This document shows, in pieces, positions 8,765 through 17,107 of a stretch of DNA of 64,000 bases. Source of the stretch: Zhongshania aliphaticivorans (lineage in GTDB: Bacteria > Pseudomonadota > Gammaproteobacteria > Pseudomonadales > Spongiibacteraceae). The translations under genes were made by a program, and so were the position numbers. The stretch covers positions 485,751 through 549,750 of the forward strand of contig NZ_CACSIJ010000001.1 of NCBI RefSeq assembly GCF_902705855.1, written 5' to 3'. The first letter of the stretch is position 1. Every line of letters begins with the position of its first letter. Under the pieces are notes generated by a model, which was not told the origin of the DNA, searched no databases, and was given only the letters and a program-made list of their open reading frames with translations.

Positions 8765-9595
8765 TTAATCTTTAAAATCTGCGGCCTTGCCTTCGCTGGC
8801 AGCGGTAATAGCTTGCATAACATCTTCAAAACTGAGCATGCCGCCATTCCATGTCGCCTGATAATCGAGGGCATCAGAGACACTGTGATCACGAGAATAA
8901 AGCAACATTTGCTTGCTACCACGAACCGCCAACGGTGATTTGCGGGCAATATCCTGCGCCAGTGCCGATACCGCTTCAATCATTTCTTCGTAATTGTCAA
9001 AACGGCGATTCACTAAGCCAATACGCTCAGCCTCAACAGCGTCGACATTGCGCCCCGTGTACGCCAACTCGCGCATCACACCCGCTGGAATGATATGTGG
9101 CAGCCTTTGCAGGGTGCCAACATCAGCCACCATACCGATATCAATTTCTTTGATTGAGAATTTAACGCCGTCTGCGCAGTAGCGCATATCACAGGCGCTA
9201 ACAATATCGACACCGCCGCCTACGCAACTACCTTGGATTGCTGCTAACACTGGCTTACGGCAGCGCTCTATGGCCGTCAAATTACCCTGCAGGCGCAAAA
9301 TAACGGCTCTAAACCACTCTACAAAACGTGATTTTTCCATACCCTCGGCAGATTGCGCCAAGCCAGCAAACATGGCCAAATCAATCCCCGCACAGAAGTG
9401 GCGTCCCTCGCCGCACAACACCACGGCACGGACCATCGGCTCTTGGTCCAACCATTCAAAGCAGCTTTGAATCTCGTCCCACATGGCTTCGTTCATGGCA
9501 TTCGCCTTGTCAGGCCGGTTTAAAGCCACCCACGCAACGTGCTCTTCCATTCTTACTTTTAAGGTACTGTAATTTGGGGGAACTACCGTATTCAT
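8765..9595 (-). CDS. Delta(3,5)-delta(2,4)-dienoyl-CoA isomerase-like crotonase
   Basis: 276 residues from ATG 9595, chosen because GGAG lies about six bases before it; the longer frame begins at a GTG that overlaps this site. The crotonase fold is clear (GRHFCAGIDL, then GSCVGGGVDIVSACDMRYC). The acidic residues that mark dienoyl-CoA isomerase rather than hydratase are all present: Asp in GGGVD, Glu in IKEID and Asp in MVADVG, and the C-terminal LLYSRDHSV segment resembles eukaryotic ECH1. It would move double bonds in unsaturated acyl-CoAs during beta-oxidation. It follows a nitroreductase gene by two bases, so the two are likely co-translated. Confidence 0.85.
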   Translation of the reverse strand: MNTVVPPNYSTLKVRMEEHVAWVALNRPDKANAMNEAMWDEIQSCFEWLDQEPMVRAVVLCGEGRHFCAGIDLAMFAGLAQSAEGMEKSRFVEWFRAVILRLQGNLTAIERCRKPVLAAIQGSCVGGGVDIVSACDMRYCADGVKFSIKEIDIGMVADVGTLQRLPHIIPAGVMRELAYTGRNVDAVEAERIGLVNRRFDNYEEMIEAVSALAQDIARKSPLAVRGSKQMLLYSRDHSVSDALDYQATWNGGMLSFEDVMQAITAASEGKAADFKD

Positions 9596-9597
9596 TA

Positions 9598-10155
9598 TTA
9601 TCTCCACTCTTTCACAAAATCAGACATATCCAATACCGGAAGCGGTTTGGCGTGCCCGTCGCGACTGCCTATGTACAAAAAACCAGAAATTTCCTCGCTG
9701 CTTTCTAAACCTAGCCCCTTGTGCACAATGGGGTCAAAAGCATTTACACCTGTGCGCCAAATACCCGCATAACCCAAAGCCTCTGTAGCCAACAAGGCGC
9801 CATGAGCGGCACAAGCCGCTGACAATTGCTGCTCAATTACCGGAATTTTAGGGTGATTTTCAATACGCGCTATCACAACAATAATCAGCGGTGCACGCAA
9901 TGGCTGCAACCGAAAACGCTGGCAATCGGCCTCTGTCACAGCGGGGTCGCGCTGTGTTGCCGCATTGGCAAACACATCCCCCAATGCCGACAAGGCTTCT
10001 CCGCGAATCAATAAAAAACGCCACGGCCGCAAACGTCCGTGATCAGGAGCACGGCTCGCCGCGGCAAAAATGTCTTGTAACTCAGTATCACCCGGAGCGG
10101 GAGCACATAACTTTGCCGCAGAGTTGCGACTTTTAAGCAAGGTCAAAGCATCCAT
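9598..10155 (-). CDS. Nitroreductase family protein, YdjA-like
   Basis: 185 residues from ATG 10155, whose A is the last base of the preceding TGA (TGATG), a sign of coupled translation. The FMN-binding short nitroreductase pattern is visible: LKSRNSAAKL near the start, SRAPDHGRLRPWRFLLI at about 35-51, and GYAGIWRTG near 128-136. YdjA-type proteins are small dimeric flavoenzymes using NAD(P)H; the natural substrate is unknown. It sits between an SRPBCC protein and a dienoyl-CoA isomerase. Confidence 0.87.
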   Translation of the reverse strand: MDALTLLKSRNSAAKLCAPAPGDTELQDIFAAASRAPDHGRLRPWRFLLIRGEALSALGDVFANAATQRDPAVTEADCQRFRLQPLRAPLIIVVIARIENHPKIPVIEQQLSAACAAHGALLATEALGYAGIWRTGVNAFDPIVHKGLGLESSEEISGFLYIGSRDGHAKPLPVLDMSDFVKEWR

Positions 10156-10673
10156 CACGCGGCTTGCCTTGCATCAATACGAAGTTGTTTCAATTGCTCA
10201 GGACTCACAGGCTCTCCAGTTTCATAATATTGTTTCATGCTTACGGCAACGTCACGAATAACACCACGAAATACTTTATGGAGTACGCGTTTATACAGAA
10301 ATCTGCCAAGCACACCCCAGCGCATATCAAACATCAAGCTGGTTGTGAGCGCAGTTGAATTGTGGCCGGCGTCGTCTAGGCGGTAGCGAAACGCTGCTTT
10401 TGCAAACGGTGGTGGCGCGCCCTTGTCTTTATTGTGGAGCCGCAGTAAAAATCCGTGTCCTTCATTCCACTCAGCCACGGTTTCATCCATACCTTTGCCA
10501 GAGGTTTGAAACACTCTCCTGCTCGCGCCGACGCCTTCGGTCTTCGCTGTTGTTATCTCCGTACCGATAATATTGGGCACATAATGATGGGCAAGCGATA
10601 AGTTTTTCAACAAATCCCAAGCCTGCTCCCTCGGCATATTTATAACGACCCTCGCAGTCGCCTCATGTTTCAT
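10155..10673 (-). CDS. SRPBCC (START/polyketide cyclase-like) family protein
   Basis: 172 residues from ATG 10673, preceded by AGAGGA about eight bases upstream. The longer frame from 10706 begins with GTG inside a terminator hairpin and is unlikely. The sequence has the SRPBCC layout: an initial strand (ATARVVINMPREQAWDLLKN), a central FRYRLDD strand, and a long C-terminal helix (VFRGVIRDVAVSMKQYYE). Members bind hydrophobic ligands; no enzymatic motif is visible. It is the first gene of a tight run with the nitroreductase and dienoyl-CoA isomerase, which hints at lipid or aromatic-compound handling. Confidence 0.75.
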   Translation of the reverse strand: MKHEATARVVINMPREQAWDLLKNLSLAHHYVPNIIGTEITTAKTEGVGASRRVFQTSGKGMDETVAEWNEGHGFLLRLHNKDKGAPPPFAKAAFRYRLDDAGHNSTALTTSLMFDMRWGVLGRFLYKRVLHKVFRGVIRDVAVSMKQYYETGEPVSPEQLKQLRIDARQAA

Positions 10674-10688
10674 TGGCCATTTCCTCTG

Positions 10689-10722
10689 GGCAAAAAAATC
10701 CCCCAACTTGGTGGGGGGATCT
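10689..10722 (-). terminator. Terminator between the PilZ gene and the SRPBCC gene
   Basis: On the minus strand CCCCCA pairs with TGGGGG around a six-base loop and is followed by ATTTTTTT. It would end the PilZ transcript. It finishes only about 16 bases before the SRPBCC start, so that operon must be fed by readthrough or by a promoter overlapping the hairpin. Confidence 0.75.
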
Positions 10723-10793
10723 ATTCAACCATGATTTAGCAAGGCTGTCTCGGATTAAGAAACCTCAGGTCATACGGAGAAGTGGTTTAACAA

Positions 10794-11210
10794 TCATGAA
10801 TATCTGCGATCAAAATCTGCAGCATAGACCTCAATCCATTCGGCTGCGGCCTGTTCAGCGTCTATGTCACGACCTTCGTTCAGCTTTACTTCTTGACGAT
10901 AATGCTCAATCAAACAAAGCTGCTCAACCACTCGAGCGCGGTAAGCATCACAGCCTTGATCAAACTCCAGCCCTAAGCGAAAACTCGCCTGTAAGGGACG
11001 GCACCACACAACCCTGCCTCGCCCGACTGACTCGTCAGACAAAGCCGGCACATAGAAATTAAGTTTGCTGCCGACCTTAATTCTGCGCGCCACATCAAAC
11101 GCCAAGCCCGCAACACTCACATCCCGAAGATGCCCGCACCGCGAACCTGTCTCACCAGTAACTTTTACTGCGACAGGAATCTCATTGACGTGCCGGATAA
11201 ATTCCCGCAT
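10794..11210 (-). CDS. PilZ domain protein, probable cyclic-di-GMP binder
   Basis: 138 residues. Both halves of the PilZ c-di-GMP site are seen: R2-EFI-R6 (RxxxR) at the N-terminus and DVSVAGLAFD (D/NxSxxG) at about 28-37. The domain covers about 1-100 and a helical tail follows (YRARVVEQLCLIEHYRQE). Single-domain PilZ proteins act as c-di-GMP receptors for motility, exopolysaccharide or surface growth; the partner is not evident. A terminator lies downstream at 10689-10722. Confidence 0.88.
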   Translation of the reverse strand: MREFIRHVNEIPVAVKVTGETGSRCGHLRDVSVAGLAFDVARRIKVGSKLNFYVPALSDESVGRGRVVWCRPLQASFRLGLEFDQGCDAYRARVVEQLCLIEHYRQEVKLNEGRDIDAEQAAAEWIEVYAADFDRRYS

Positions 11211-11336
11211 AGAGCACGCGCCTCCGCCTCAATTTTATCGTGAGGTCTACCAACGTGAACCTTAGGCAGAAATTTATCTATCCGTATTTACCCGTGTTTC
11301 GAAAATTCAAGCACGCTGGAAAAGGCGCACTCAGAA

Positions 11337-13214
11337 TCAATCCTGCTTCGGCAACCAAGAGGCATAAGGTGAGTCAAAATCTAAAGCCACCTTAGACGCC
11401 CAGCCTTTTATACCGATGCCATCGCGACTTAATTCAAGATCGCCACCATCCAACACGTTTTCACCAAATTGATAATGAACACTAAAACCCGTTTCACATG
11501 CTGAATCATCGTAGGCTGCGGCCGCAGCCTGCACCTGCTCGCGGCGAGCTAAATACGCATGCCACGCTTTCTCGCCATGGCGGCCTTTAAGCATTTTTTC
11601 GCTCAACAAAGGAGACAACAAAGTGACGCTAGCGTTGTTCCCACCAAAACCCTTGGCATTAAGGATAGCCACATCAAGACTGTCTGGCTCAAATTCCATA
11701 TGCTCTTTTTGCAGACGTAAATTACTCTGATGAACATCGTCGGCAATATGATCAATGGTGGCAATACCAGGCAGGATATTGTCATTCCACACACCAAGGC
11801 TAGCTATAAGCTGATCGCCAGATGCCGCACCAATACTATGACCGATATAGGCCTTTATCGCCGCTACCGGCCAATTTTCGATACCGAAAGTCTTGGCGGT
11901 CTCATTCAAGATATGCGACTCCGTAACACGATTCTGTGGCGTGCTGGTGCCGTGTGACTGTACAAAACTGCGAGTTTTAATGGCCTTGTCACCAATAATC
12001 CCCGCGCCTGCGGCAACAGCCTTCGCCACGGTTAAATAATTACCAATACCGGGTGATGAAATTGATTTTTTATAGCCGTCAGCATTAATAAACACATCAG
12101 GTACCGAACCATGAATTTGTGCACCCAACTGCAAAGCAAGCTCGTCGTCAAACAACACAATAAACTGGGTCGACTCCGAAATAGTAAAGCCGCAGTTACT
12201 GCTAAAGGGCCGACTAGCGCGACGGTAATCGGGTTCCGTAAGGCCTTTTTCAGCGTCCAATTTCAGGAGTTCGGCATCTGAGGCCAAGGCCCCCATGGTG
12301 TAGTAGCCATCGATAATACGCGGATCAACACCCGACTCTGCCACCCCCACTACTGCAACCTTTGTCAAACCGTTGCGAATATCATTCACAGCTTGGCGCA
12401 GATTGTAAAAGAAGGTTGCACAAGCCCCAAGGCTAGGACCACTAGTGCCCACATTCCCCAAGACATAGGCGCTAACAAAGTCAGCGGGCATATCTGCCAA
12501 ACCCAAGGCCAGCTGCTTAGAGCTCACACGTCCACCATTGGCCCGCGCACCAAGCAATCCGCCAAATCCGTTGTCATCCAACTGCGCCATTGCTGAACTA
12601 GCGTAAACACCCATTTGATCTGGGCGAATGCTGTCCATGACGGTTTGCCATTCAATACCCATCGATTTCAGCGCATCTGATGCCCCGCAAATCGCCATTT
12701 GTAAACCGCGCGGGTGATTGCGCGAGGAATATAAACTTGCCGGATCAAAGCCGGAGGGCAACTGTCCCGCCGACGACACTTCTATTTTGCGTGTAGTTGG
12801 CAGCAAAACATTACAACTCTCATTGACACTGACCGACACCTTGCCGCCATCGAGTTCTTTCACTTCCCAGCCACTGGGTAGAACGTCGGGTAAATCGCGA
12901 GCGCGAGTCACAAATTGCAAGACACCTTCGGTGCCGCTCAATGCCATGCGCTTATTCCAAGCAACCTGCTCAGTATCAAAAATATTGCCCTCAATTTTAC
13001 GAATTAGGGTGTGATCACGCATGTGCTGGCGCTGTACTTCTTCCCCAGCCTGCTCCGCAGGAATTCCCATCACCGCCGCCAAGCTGCGGTAGGTACGACT
13101 GGCTTTATCCTGCGGTAAAGCATCAATCACTAAACGGCGATAACCATGATGAAATGAACTACGACCGGCAGCGTTTACACCGCCAAAACCCACAATAACT
13201 GGTAACTTGCTCAC
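11337..13214 (-). CDS. fabY: Beta-ketoacyl-ACP synthase FabY
   Basis: 625 residues, far longer than FabB/FabF (about 410) and close to the roughly 635 of Pseudomonas FabY. The N-terminus (LPVIVGFGGVNAAGRSSFHHGYRR), the SAGQLPSGFDP segment and the ending of the conserved core (NAKGFGGNNASVTLLSP) match my memory of FabY. The thiolase-fold active site is visible: Cys in GACATFFYNL, His in HGTSTPQNR, then AYIGHSIGAAS. In Pseudomonas FabY condenses acetyl-CoA with malonyl-ACP to start fatty-acid synthesis in place of FabH. It is divergent from a GlxA-type regulator. Confidence 0.9.
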   Translation of the reverse strand: MSKLPVIVGFGGVNAAGRSSFHHGYRRLVIDALPQDKASRTYRSLAAVMGIPAEQAGEEVQRQHMRDHTLIRKIEGNIFDTEQVAWNKRMALSGTEGVLQFVTRARDLPDVLPSGWEVKELDGGKVSVSVNESCNVLLPTTRKIEVSSAGQLPSGFDPASLYSSRNHPRGLQMAICGASDALKSMGIEWQTVMDSIRPDQMGVYASSAMAQLDDNGFGGLLGARANGGRVSSKQLALGLADMPADFVSAYVLGNVGTSGPSLGACATFFYNLRQAVNDIRNGLTKVAVVGVAESGVDPRIIDGYYTMGALASDAELLKLDAEKGLTEPDYRRASRPFSSNCGFTISESTQFIVLFDDELALQLGAQIHGSVPDVFINADGYKKSISSPGIGNYLTVAKAVAAGAGIIGDKAIKTRSFVQSHGTSTPQNRVTESHILNETAKTFGIENWPVAAIKAYIGHSIGAASGDQLIASLGVWNDNILPGIATIDHIADDVHQSNLRLQKEHMEFEPDSLDVAILNAKGFGGNNASVTLLSPLLSEKMLKGRHGEKAWHAYLARREQVQAAAAAYDDSACETGFSVHYQFGENVLDGGDLELSRDGIGIKGWASKVALDFDSPYASWLPKQD

Positions 13215-13320
13215 ACTAATTCCTTACCCACAACACAATATAAATCAGGGGCTTAGTCTATCGGTATTAGGTAGATTGAAATAGAATATAACTGCCAATA
13301 AATAAGATGATTACGCCAAC

Positions 13321-14310
13321 ATGAAACAAGTTGCTCTGCTTGCCTTTAACGATGCCCTCGCCACTAGCATTAGCCTGCCTAGCGAACTGCTGACCGCCGC
13401 CAATAGTGTGTCGCGGCGAGACAGCCGCCAAGCCATCATTAGCTCAGAATTTGTAGGCCTAGACCGCTCGCCAATTAGTGTTTCTGGCGGGATGGAAGTG
13501 CACCCTAGCACCGACATCAGCAACGGCAAAGAATATGACCTAATCATTATCCCCAGCCGCTGGCGCCACCCCCACCGAGGCGCCCCCACTCGCCCAGATG
13601 TGCAACAATGGCTGCGCAGTCACGAAGCTCGTGGCGCGGAAATCTGCGCAGTGGGTAACGGCAGTTATTTCCTTGCCGAGGCGGGGTTATTAGATGGCCG
13701 CGTCGCTACCACCCATTGGCATTATTTCGATGACTTTGCGGCCCGCTATCCAACTGTCGCCTTACATCGCGACTATCTCATCACCCAAGCCGACAATATA
13801 TTCTGCACCGGCAGCGTTAACTCCGCCGCCGATCTCGTCATTCATCTTATAGACCGTAACTGGGGGCCCTCCATCGCTAGCCGCGTTGCCCAGCAATTTT
13901 CACCTGAAAGCCGACGGCCCTTCTCCCGCAATAGCTATCGCGTCAATCGCAATGACTTACACCGCGACGAAACCATCGCCTTGGCCCAAAATTGGCTGGC
14001 GCGTTATATTGCCAACCCCTTAAACATTCCAGAATTAGCGAAACAAAGTGGACTCAGCGAACGCAGCTTTCACCGCCGCTTTCGGCAAGTCACCGGCATG
14101 CCACCCCTGCAATATTTGCAAAAGTTACGCATCGAGCTCGCCCAAGATTTATTGCAACACAGCAACTTAAGTATTGTCGAAATCGGTCAGCAATGTGGCT
14201 ATAGCGACGCCAGCTATTTTTGTCGCCTATTTAAGCAACATAGCAGTGCCAGCCCTGGGGAATACCGTCGCGCCGTGCGCCGAAAACTCTTTGAAGTGAA
14301 CAAATCGTGA
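13321..14310 (+). CDS. GlxA family transcriptional regulator (DJ-1/PfpI plus AraC domains)
   Basis: 329 residues. Residues about 1-185 form a DJ-1/PfpI-like glutamine-amidotransferase fold (AEAGLLDGRVATTHW is typical of this group). Residues about 225-325 form an AraC-type double helix-turn-helix (LAKQSGLSERSFHRRFRQVTGMPPLQYLQKLRIELAQDLL). GlxA-like proteins regulate various catabolic genes; the ligand is unknown. It is divergent from fabY across 106 bp and lies ahead of a thiolase on the same strand, so either could be a target. Confidence 0.88.
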   Translation: MKQVALLAFNDALATSISLPSELLTAANSVSRRDSRQAIISSEFVGLDRSPISVSGGMEVHPSTDISNGKEYDLIIIPSRWRHPHRGAPTRPDVQQWLRSHEARGAEICAVGNGSYFLAEAGLLDGRVATTHWHYFDDFAARYPTVALHRDYLITQADNIFCTGSVNSAADLVIHLIDRNWGPSIASRVAQQFSPESRRPFSRNSYRVNRNDLHRDETIALAQNWLARYIANPLNIPELAKQSGLSERSFHRRFRQVTGMPPLQYLQKLRIELAQDLLQHSNLSIVEIGQQCGYSDASYFCRLFKQHSSASPGEYRRAVRRKLFEVNKS

Positions 14311-14464
14311 TAGCCGCTATTACTCAGCAAAATGCCCTCAAGCCTTGAAAATCGGGGCTTGGCGTGGCTAAATGTGCCGCCTCTAAAAATTCCTTCTTTT
14401 TAATTTAGCGTCTAAAGGCCGCGTTATTTTGCGTCTAGACGGCAAACCACAGGGAAATCATCCT

Positions 14465-15643
14465 ATGTCTGACTCCGTATATATTGTTTCTGGCGCTCGT
14501 ACGCCTATGGGCGGCATGCTCGGCTCATTAAGCTCACTCACCGCTGTGGAGCTCGGCACCACCGCCATCGCAGAAGCAGTTAAGCGCGCCAATATCGACG
14601 CAGGTAAAATTGAAGACGTTATTATGGGCTGCGTATTGCCCGCTGGCTTAAAGCAGGGTCCCGCTCGCCAAGCCGCTATTGCGGCAGGTATTCCTAAATC
14701 TACCGGCGCCGTTACCGTCAACAAGCTCTGCGGTTCTGGTATGCAAACCACCATATACGCCCACGACCAGATTAAAGCGGGCAGCTGCGACATTATTGTT
14801 GCAGGCGGCATGGAAAGCATGACCAATGCACCCCACCTTGTTTTAAACGCGCGTAAAGGCGTGGGCACCGGCGGCAAGGGCTTTGAAGATCATATGTTCT
14901 TCGACGGCCTGCAAGATGCTTATACTGGCCGAATGATGGGTAGCTTTGCGCAACAAACTGCTGACGATAACGGCTTTACCCGTGAAGCGATGGATGCCTA
15001 TGCAATTGAATCGCTTAACCGCGCCTGCACCGCCATTAAAAACGGCTCACTGAAAGCAGAAACTGCGCCAGTAACAGTCACGTCACGAAGCGGTGAAACC
15101 ATCGTCACTGACGACGAGCAACCACTCAAAGCCTCACTCGAAAAAATTCCAACACTTCGTCCAGCTTTCTCCAAGGACGGCACCATTACTGCGGCAAACG
15201 CCAGCTCGATTTCTGACGGCGCATCGGCAATGGTATTAATGAGTGAAAAAGCCCTGAAAGAAACCGGCGCAAAGCCCATGGCCCGCATCGTTGCTCATAG
15301 CCGCCAATCTTTGGAGCCTGCACTTTTCACTACAGCACCTGTTGGCGCAATGCAGCAACTGCTGGCAAAAACGGGTTGGAGCAAAGATGACGTTGATCTT
15401 TGGGAAATCAATGAAGCCTTTGCCATGGTCACCATGCTGGCTATTCGCGATCTAGAGCTAGACCACGCAAAAGTGAATGTGCATGGCGGTGCTTGCGCCC
15501 AAGGCCACCCAGTAGGTTCTACTGGTGCACGAATCATCATCAGTCTGATGTATGCCCTTCAGCAATATGGCAAAAAGCGCGGTATCGCCTCGCTGTGCAT
15601 CGGCGGCGGTGAAGCCCTTGCCGTGGCAATTGAGCTAGTCTAA
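14465..15643 (+). CDS. Acetyl-CoA C-acetyltransferase (thiolase)
   Basis: 392 residues from ATG 14465, with AGGGAA upstream; a frame from TTG 14429 adds twelve unlikely residues. The catalytic set is complete: Cys89 in NKLCGSGM, a His in CAQGHPVGSTGAR (about 349), and Cys in LCIGGGEA (about 379), with the NEAFA motif. The enzyme joins or splits acetyl-CoA units; whether it works in beta-oxidation, ketogenesis or PHB synthesis is not shown. No phaB/phaC or fadB neighbour is present. A hairpin terminator follows. Confidence 0.93.
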   Translation: MSDSVYIVSGARTPMGGMLGSLSSLTAVELGTTAIAEAVKRANIDAGKIEDVIMGCVLPAGLKQGPARQAAIAAGIPKSTGAVTVNKLCGSGMQTTIYAHDQIKAGSCDIIVAGGMESMTNAPHLVLNARKGVGTGGKGFEDHMFFDGLQDAYTGRMMGSFAQQTADDNGFTREAMDAYAIESLNRACTAIKNGSLKAETAPVTVTSRSGETIVTDDEQPLKASLEKIPTLRPAFSKDGTITAANASSISDGASAMVLMSEKALKETGAKPMARIVAHSRQSLEPALFTTAPVGAMQQLLAKTGWSKDDVDLWEINEAFAMVTMLAIRDLELDHAKVNVHGGACAQGHPVGSTGARIIISLMYALQQYGKKRGIASLCIGGGEALAVAIELV

Positions 15644-15657
15644 TTTACTAGCTGTTC

Positions 15658-15686
15658 GCGGCCAGAGAATATTCTGGCCGCTCTTC
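15658..15686 (+). terminator. Hairpin terminator after the thiolase gene
   Basis: GCGGCCAGA (15658-15666) and TCTGGCCGC (15673-15681) form a perfect nine-base stem with a six-base loop, followed by a mixed T/C tract (TCTTC). The T-tract is poor, so termination may be partial. Confidence 0.65.
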
Positions 15687-15781
15687 TCCCGCTACACCCA
15701 AGCCTTCATTTTTCGTTTTTAACTCCGCCGTCTGGCGTATAATCTCGTATTATTCTTTTATCCTATAACGAGGACCACCCC

Positions 15782-16615
15782 ATGACCGCAATCGGTCGTA
15801 CTAGCCGCCTTAAAATTAGCCGCCACACTCAGGCGGGATATTATTTAGACGGCGGCAAATTGGGAGATATATTTTTAAGCCGTAAAAACTCACCAGAAAA
15901 CTGCGAACTTGGCGACGAATTAGAGGTGTTTGTTCTCCACCACAGTGACGGTAGTCTAATTGCCACCACTAAAACACCACTTGGACAAGTTGGTGATGTG
16001 CTGCCATTAAAAGTCTCACAAATTAACGATACCGGCGCGTTTCTAGACTGGGGTTTGGACAAAGAGTTGCTACTCCCTTATGCCGAGCATATGGGTGAAA
16101 TTACCGCTGGAAAAACCGTACTGGTTAAAATTTATCTCGATAAAGGCTACCGCATCGTCGCGTCAATGAAGCTAGACGAATTTATTGAAGACACCGCACC
16201 ACACCTCACCCGCGGACAGTCCTTCACTGTCACTGTCGCCAATAAAACCGAACTCGGCTACAAAGCGGTGATAGAAAATCAATATTGGGGATTACTTTAC
16301 GACAGCGATCTTGTGCGCCCTATTCGCAAGGGCGAAACACTCACTGCCTACGTAAAAAAAATCCGTGACGACGGCCGTATCGACTTAAGTATACAGCCCG
16401 TTCTTACAGTGAGCAGCACTGACATAGCAAGCAATATCATCAGTCAATTAGAAGCAAACGATGGTTTTCTCGACGTTGGCGACAAAAGCCCGCCAGAGAA
16501 AATCTACGCACAATTTGGTGTCAGTAAGAAAATTTTCAAACAAACTACTGGTCGCCTTTACAAGCAACAACGTATAACGTTTGAAGACGGCGGAATTCGA
16601 TTAGTGAAGTCGTAA
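15782..16615 (+). CDS. CvfB-like S1-domain RNA-binding protein
   Basis: 277 residues with the YitL/CvfB arrangement: S1-like units at about 1-65, 65-130 (LPLKVSQINDTGAFLDWGLDKELLLPYAE) and 145-210 (GYKAVIENQYWGLLYDSDLVRPIRKGE), then a winged-helix-like C-terminus (about 225-277, VSKKIFKQTTGRLYKQQRI). CvfB proteins bind RNA; in Staphylococcus the family affects virulence gene expression. Its role in this group is unknown. The ATG is preceded by AACGAGGACC. Confidence 0.85.
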   Translation: MTAIGRTSRLKISRHTQAGYYLDGGKLGDIFLSRKNSPENCELGDELEVFVLHHSDGSLIATTKTPLGQVGDVLPLKVSQINDTGAFLDWGLDKELLLPYAEHMGEITAGKTVLVKIYLDKGYRIVASMKLDEFIEDTAPHLTRGQSFTVTVANKTELGYKAVIENQYWGLLYDSDLVRPIRKGETLTAYVKKIRDDGRIDLSIQPVLTVSSTDIASNIISQLEANDGFLDVGDKSPPEKIYAQFGVSKKIFKQTTGRLYKQQRITFEDGGIRLVKS

Positions 16616-16662
16616 ATATCCTTTTCCTGCTGATACACCATAGTCAGAATAAGGAAACATAA

Positions 16663-17079
16663 ATGGATGCAATGACATTTCTTAGCGCGCAATGCAGCCC
16701 GCTCAGATTAGCCGTGATAGACAACGATGGCTTTCCAATCGCGTGCTCGCTTTGGTACATCGTCGACGGCGATCACATACTTTGTGCGAGCCATGCCTCT
16801 GCCAAAATAATTCGCGTATTAAAGAAAAATCCACATTGCGCCTTCGACGTATCCGTCAATGATCTGCCCTATCGAGGCGTGAGAGGCAAGGCCGTTGCCA
16901 CACTCGAAAAAGACAGTGACGGGCTTGTGCTTACCAAACTGATTGATCGCTATGTTGGGGATTCTCAACCCAGCCTAAAGAAATGGTTGCTGAGCCGAAG
17001 CGCAGATGAATATGTCATCCGGCTAGAGCCTAAGACCTTATCAGATTGGGATTACGGCAATCGAATGCAGGGCAGTTAA
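16663..17079 (+). CDS. Pyridoxamine 5'-phosphate oxidase family flavin-binding protein
   Basis: 138 residues with an AAGGAA ribosome-binding site. The split-barrel fold pattern is seen: LAVIDNDGFPIACSLWYIVDGDHILCASHASAKIIRVLKKNPHCAFDVSVNDLPYRGVRGKAVA. Family members bind FMN, F420 or haem. This short form lacks the substrate residues of PdxH, so vitamin B6 synthesis is unlikely. It lies 47 bp behind the CvfB-like gene. A small hairpin (17070-17086) covers its stop codon. Confidence 0.78.
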   Translation: MDAMTFLSAQCSPLRLAVIDNDGFPIACSLWYIVDGDHILCASHASAKIIRVLKKNPHCAFDVSVNDLPYRGVRGKAVATLEKDSDGLVLTKLIDRYVGDSQPSLKKWLLSRSADEYVIRLEPKTLSDWDYGNRMQGS

Positions 17080-17086
17080 ACTGCCC
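17070..17086. terminator. Small hairpin between convergent genes
   Basis: GGGCAGT (17070-17076) and ACTGCCC (17080-17086) form a seven-base stem over the stop codon of the PNPOx-family gene. No strong T-tract follows, so its role as a terminator is tentative. Confidence 0.4.
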
Positions 17087-17107
17087 CGTCTCTAATAAAT
17101 TTACAAA

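Noticed and set aside
8253-8768. 171-codon frame on the plus strand opposite the acyltransferase
   Set aside because: Shadow of the acyltransferase gene, whose motifs are clear on the other strand.
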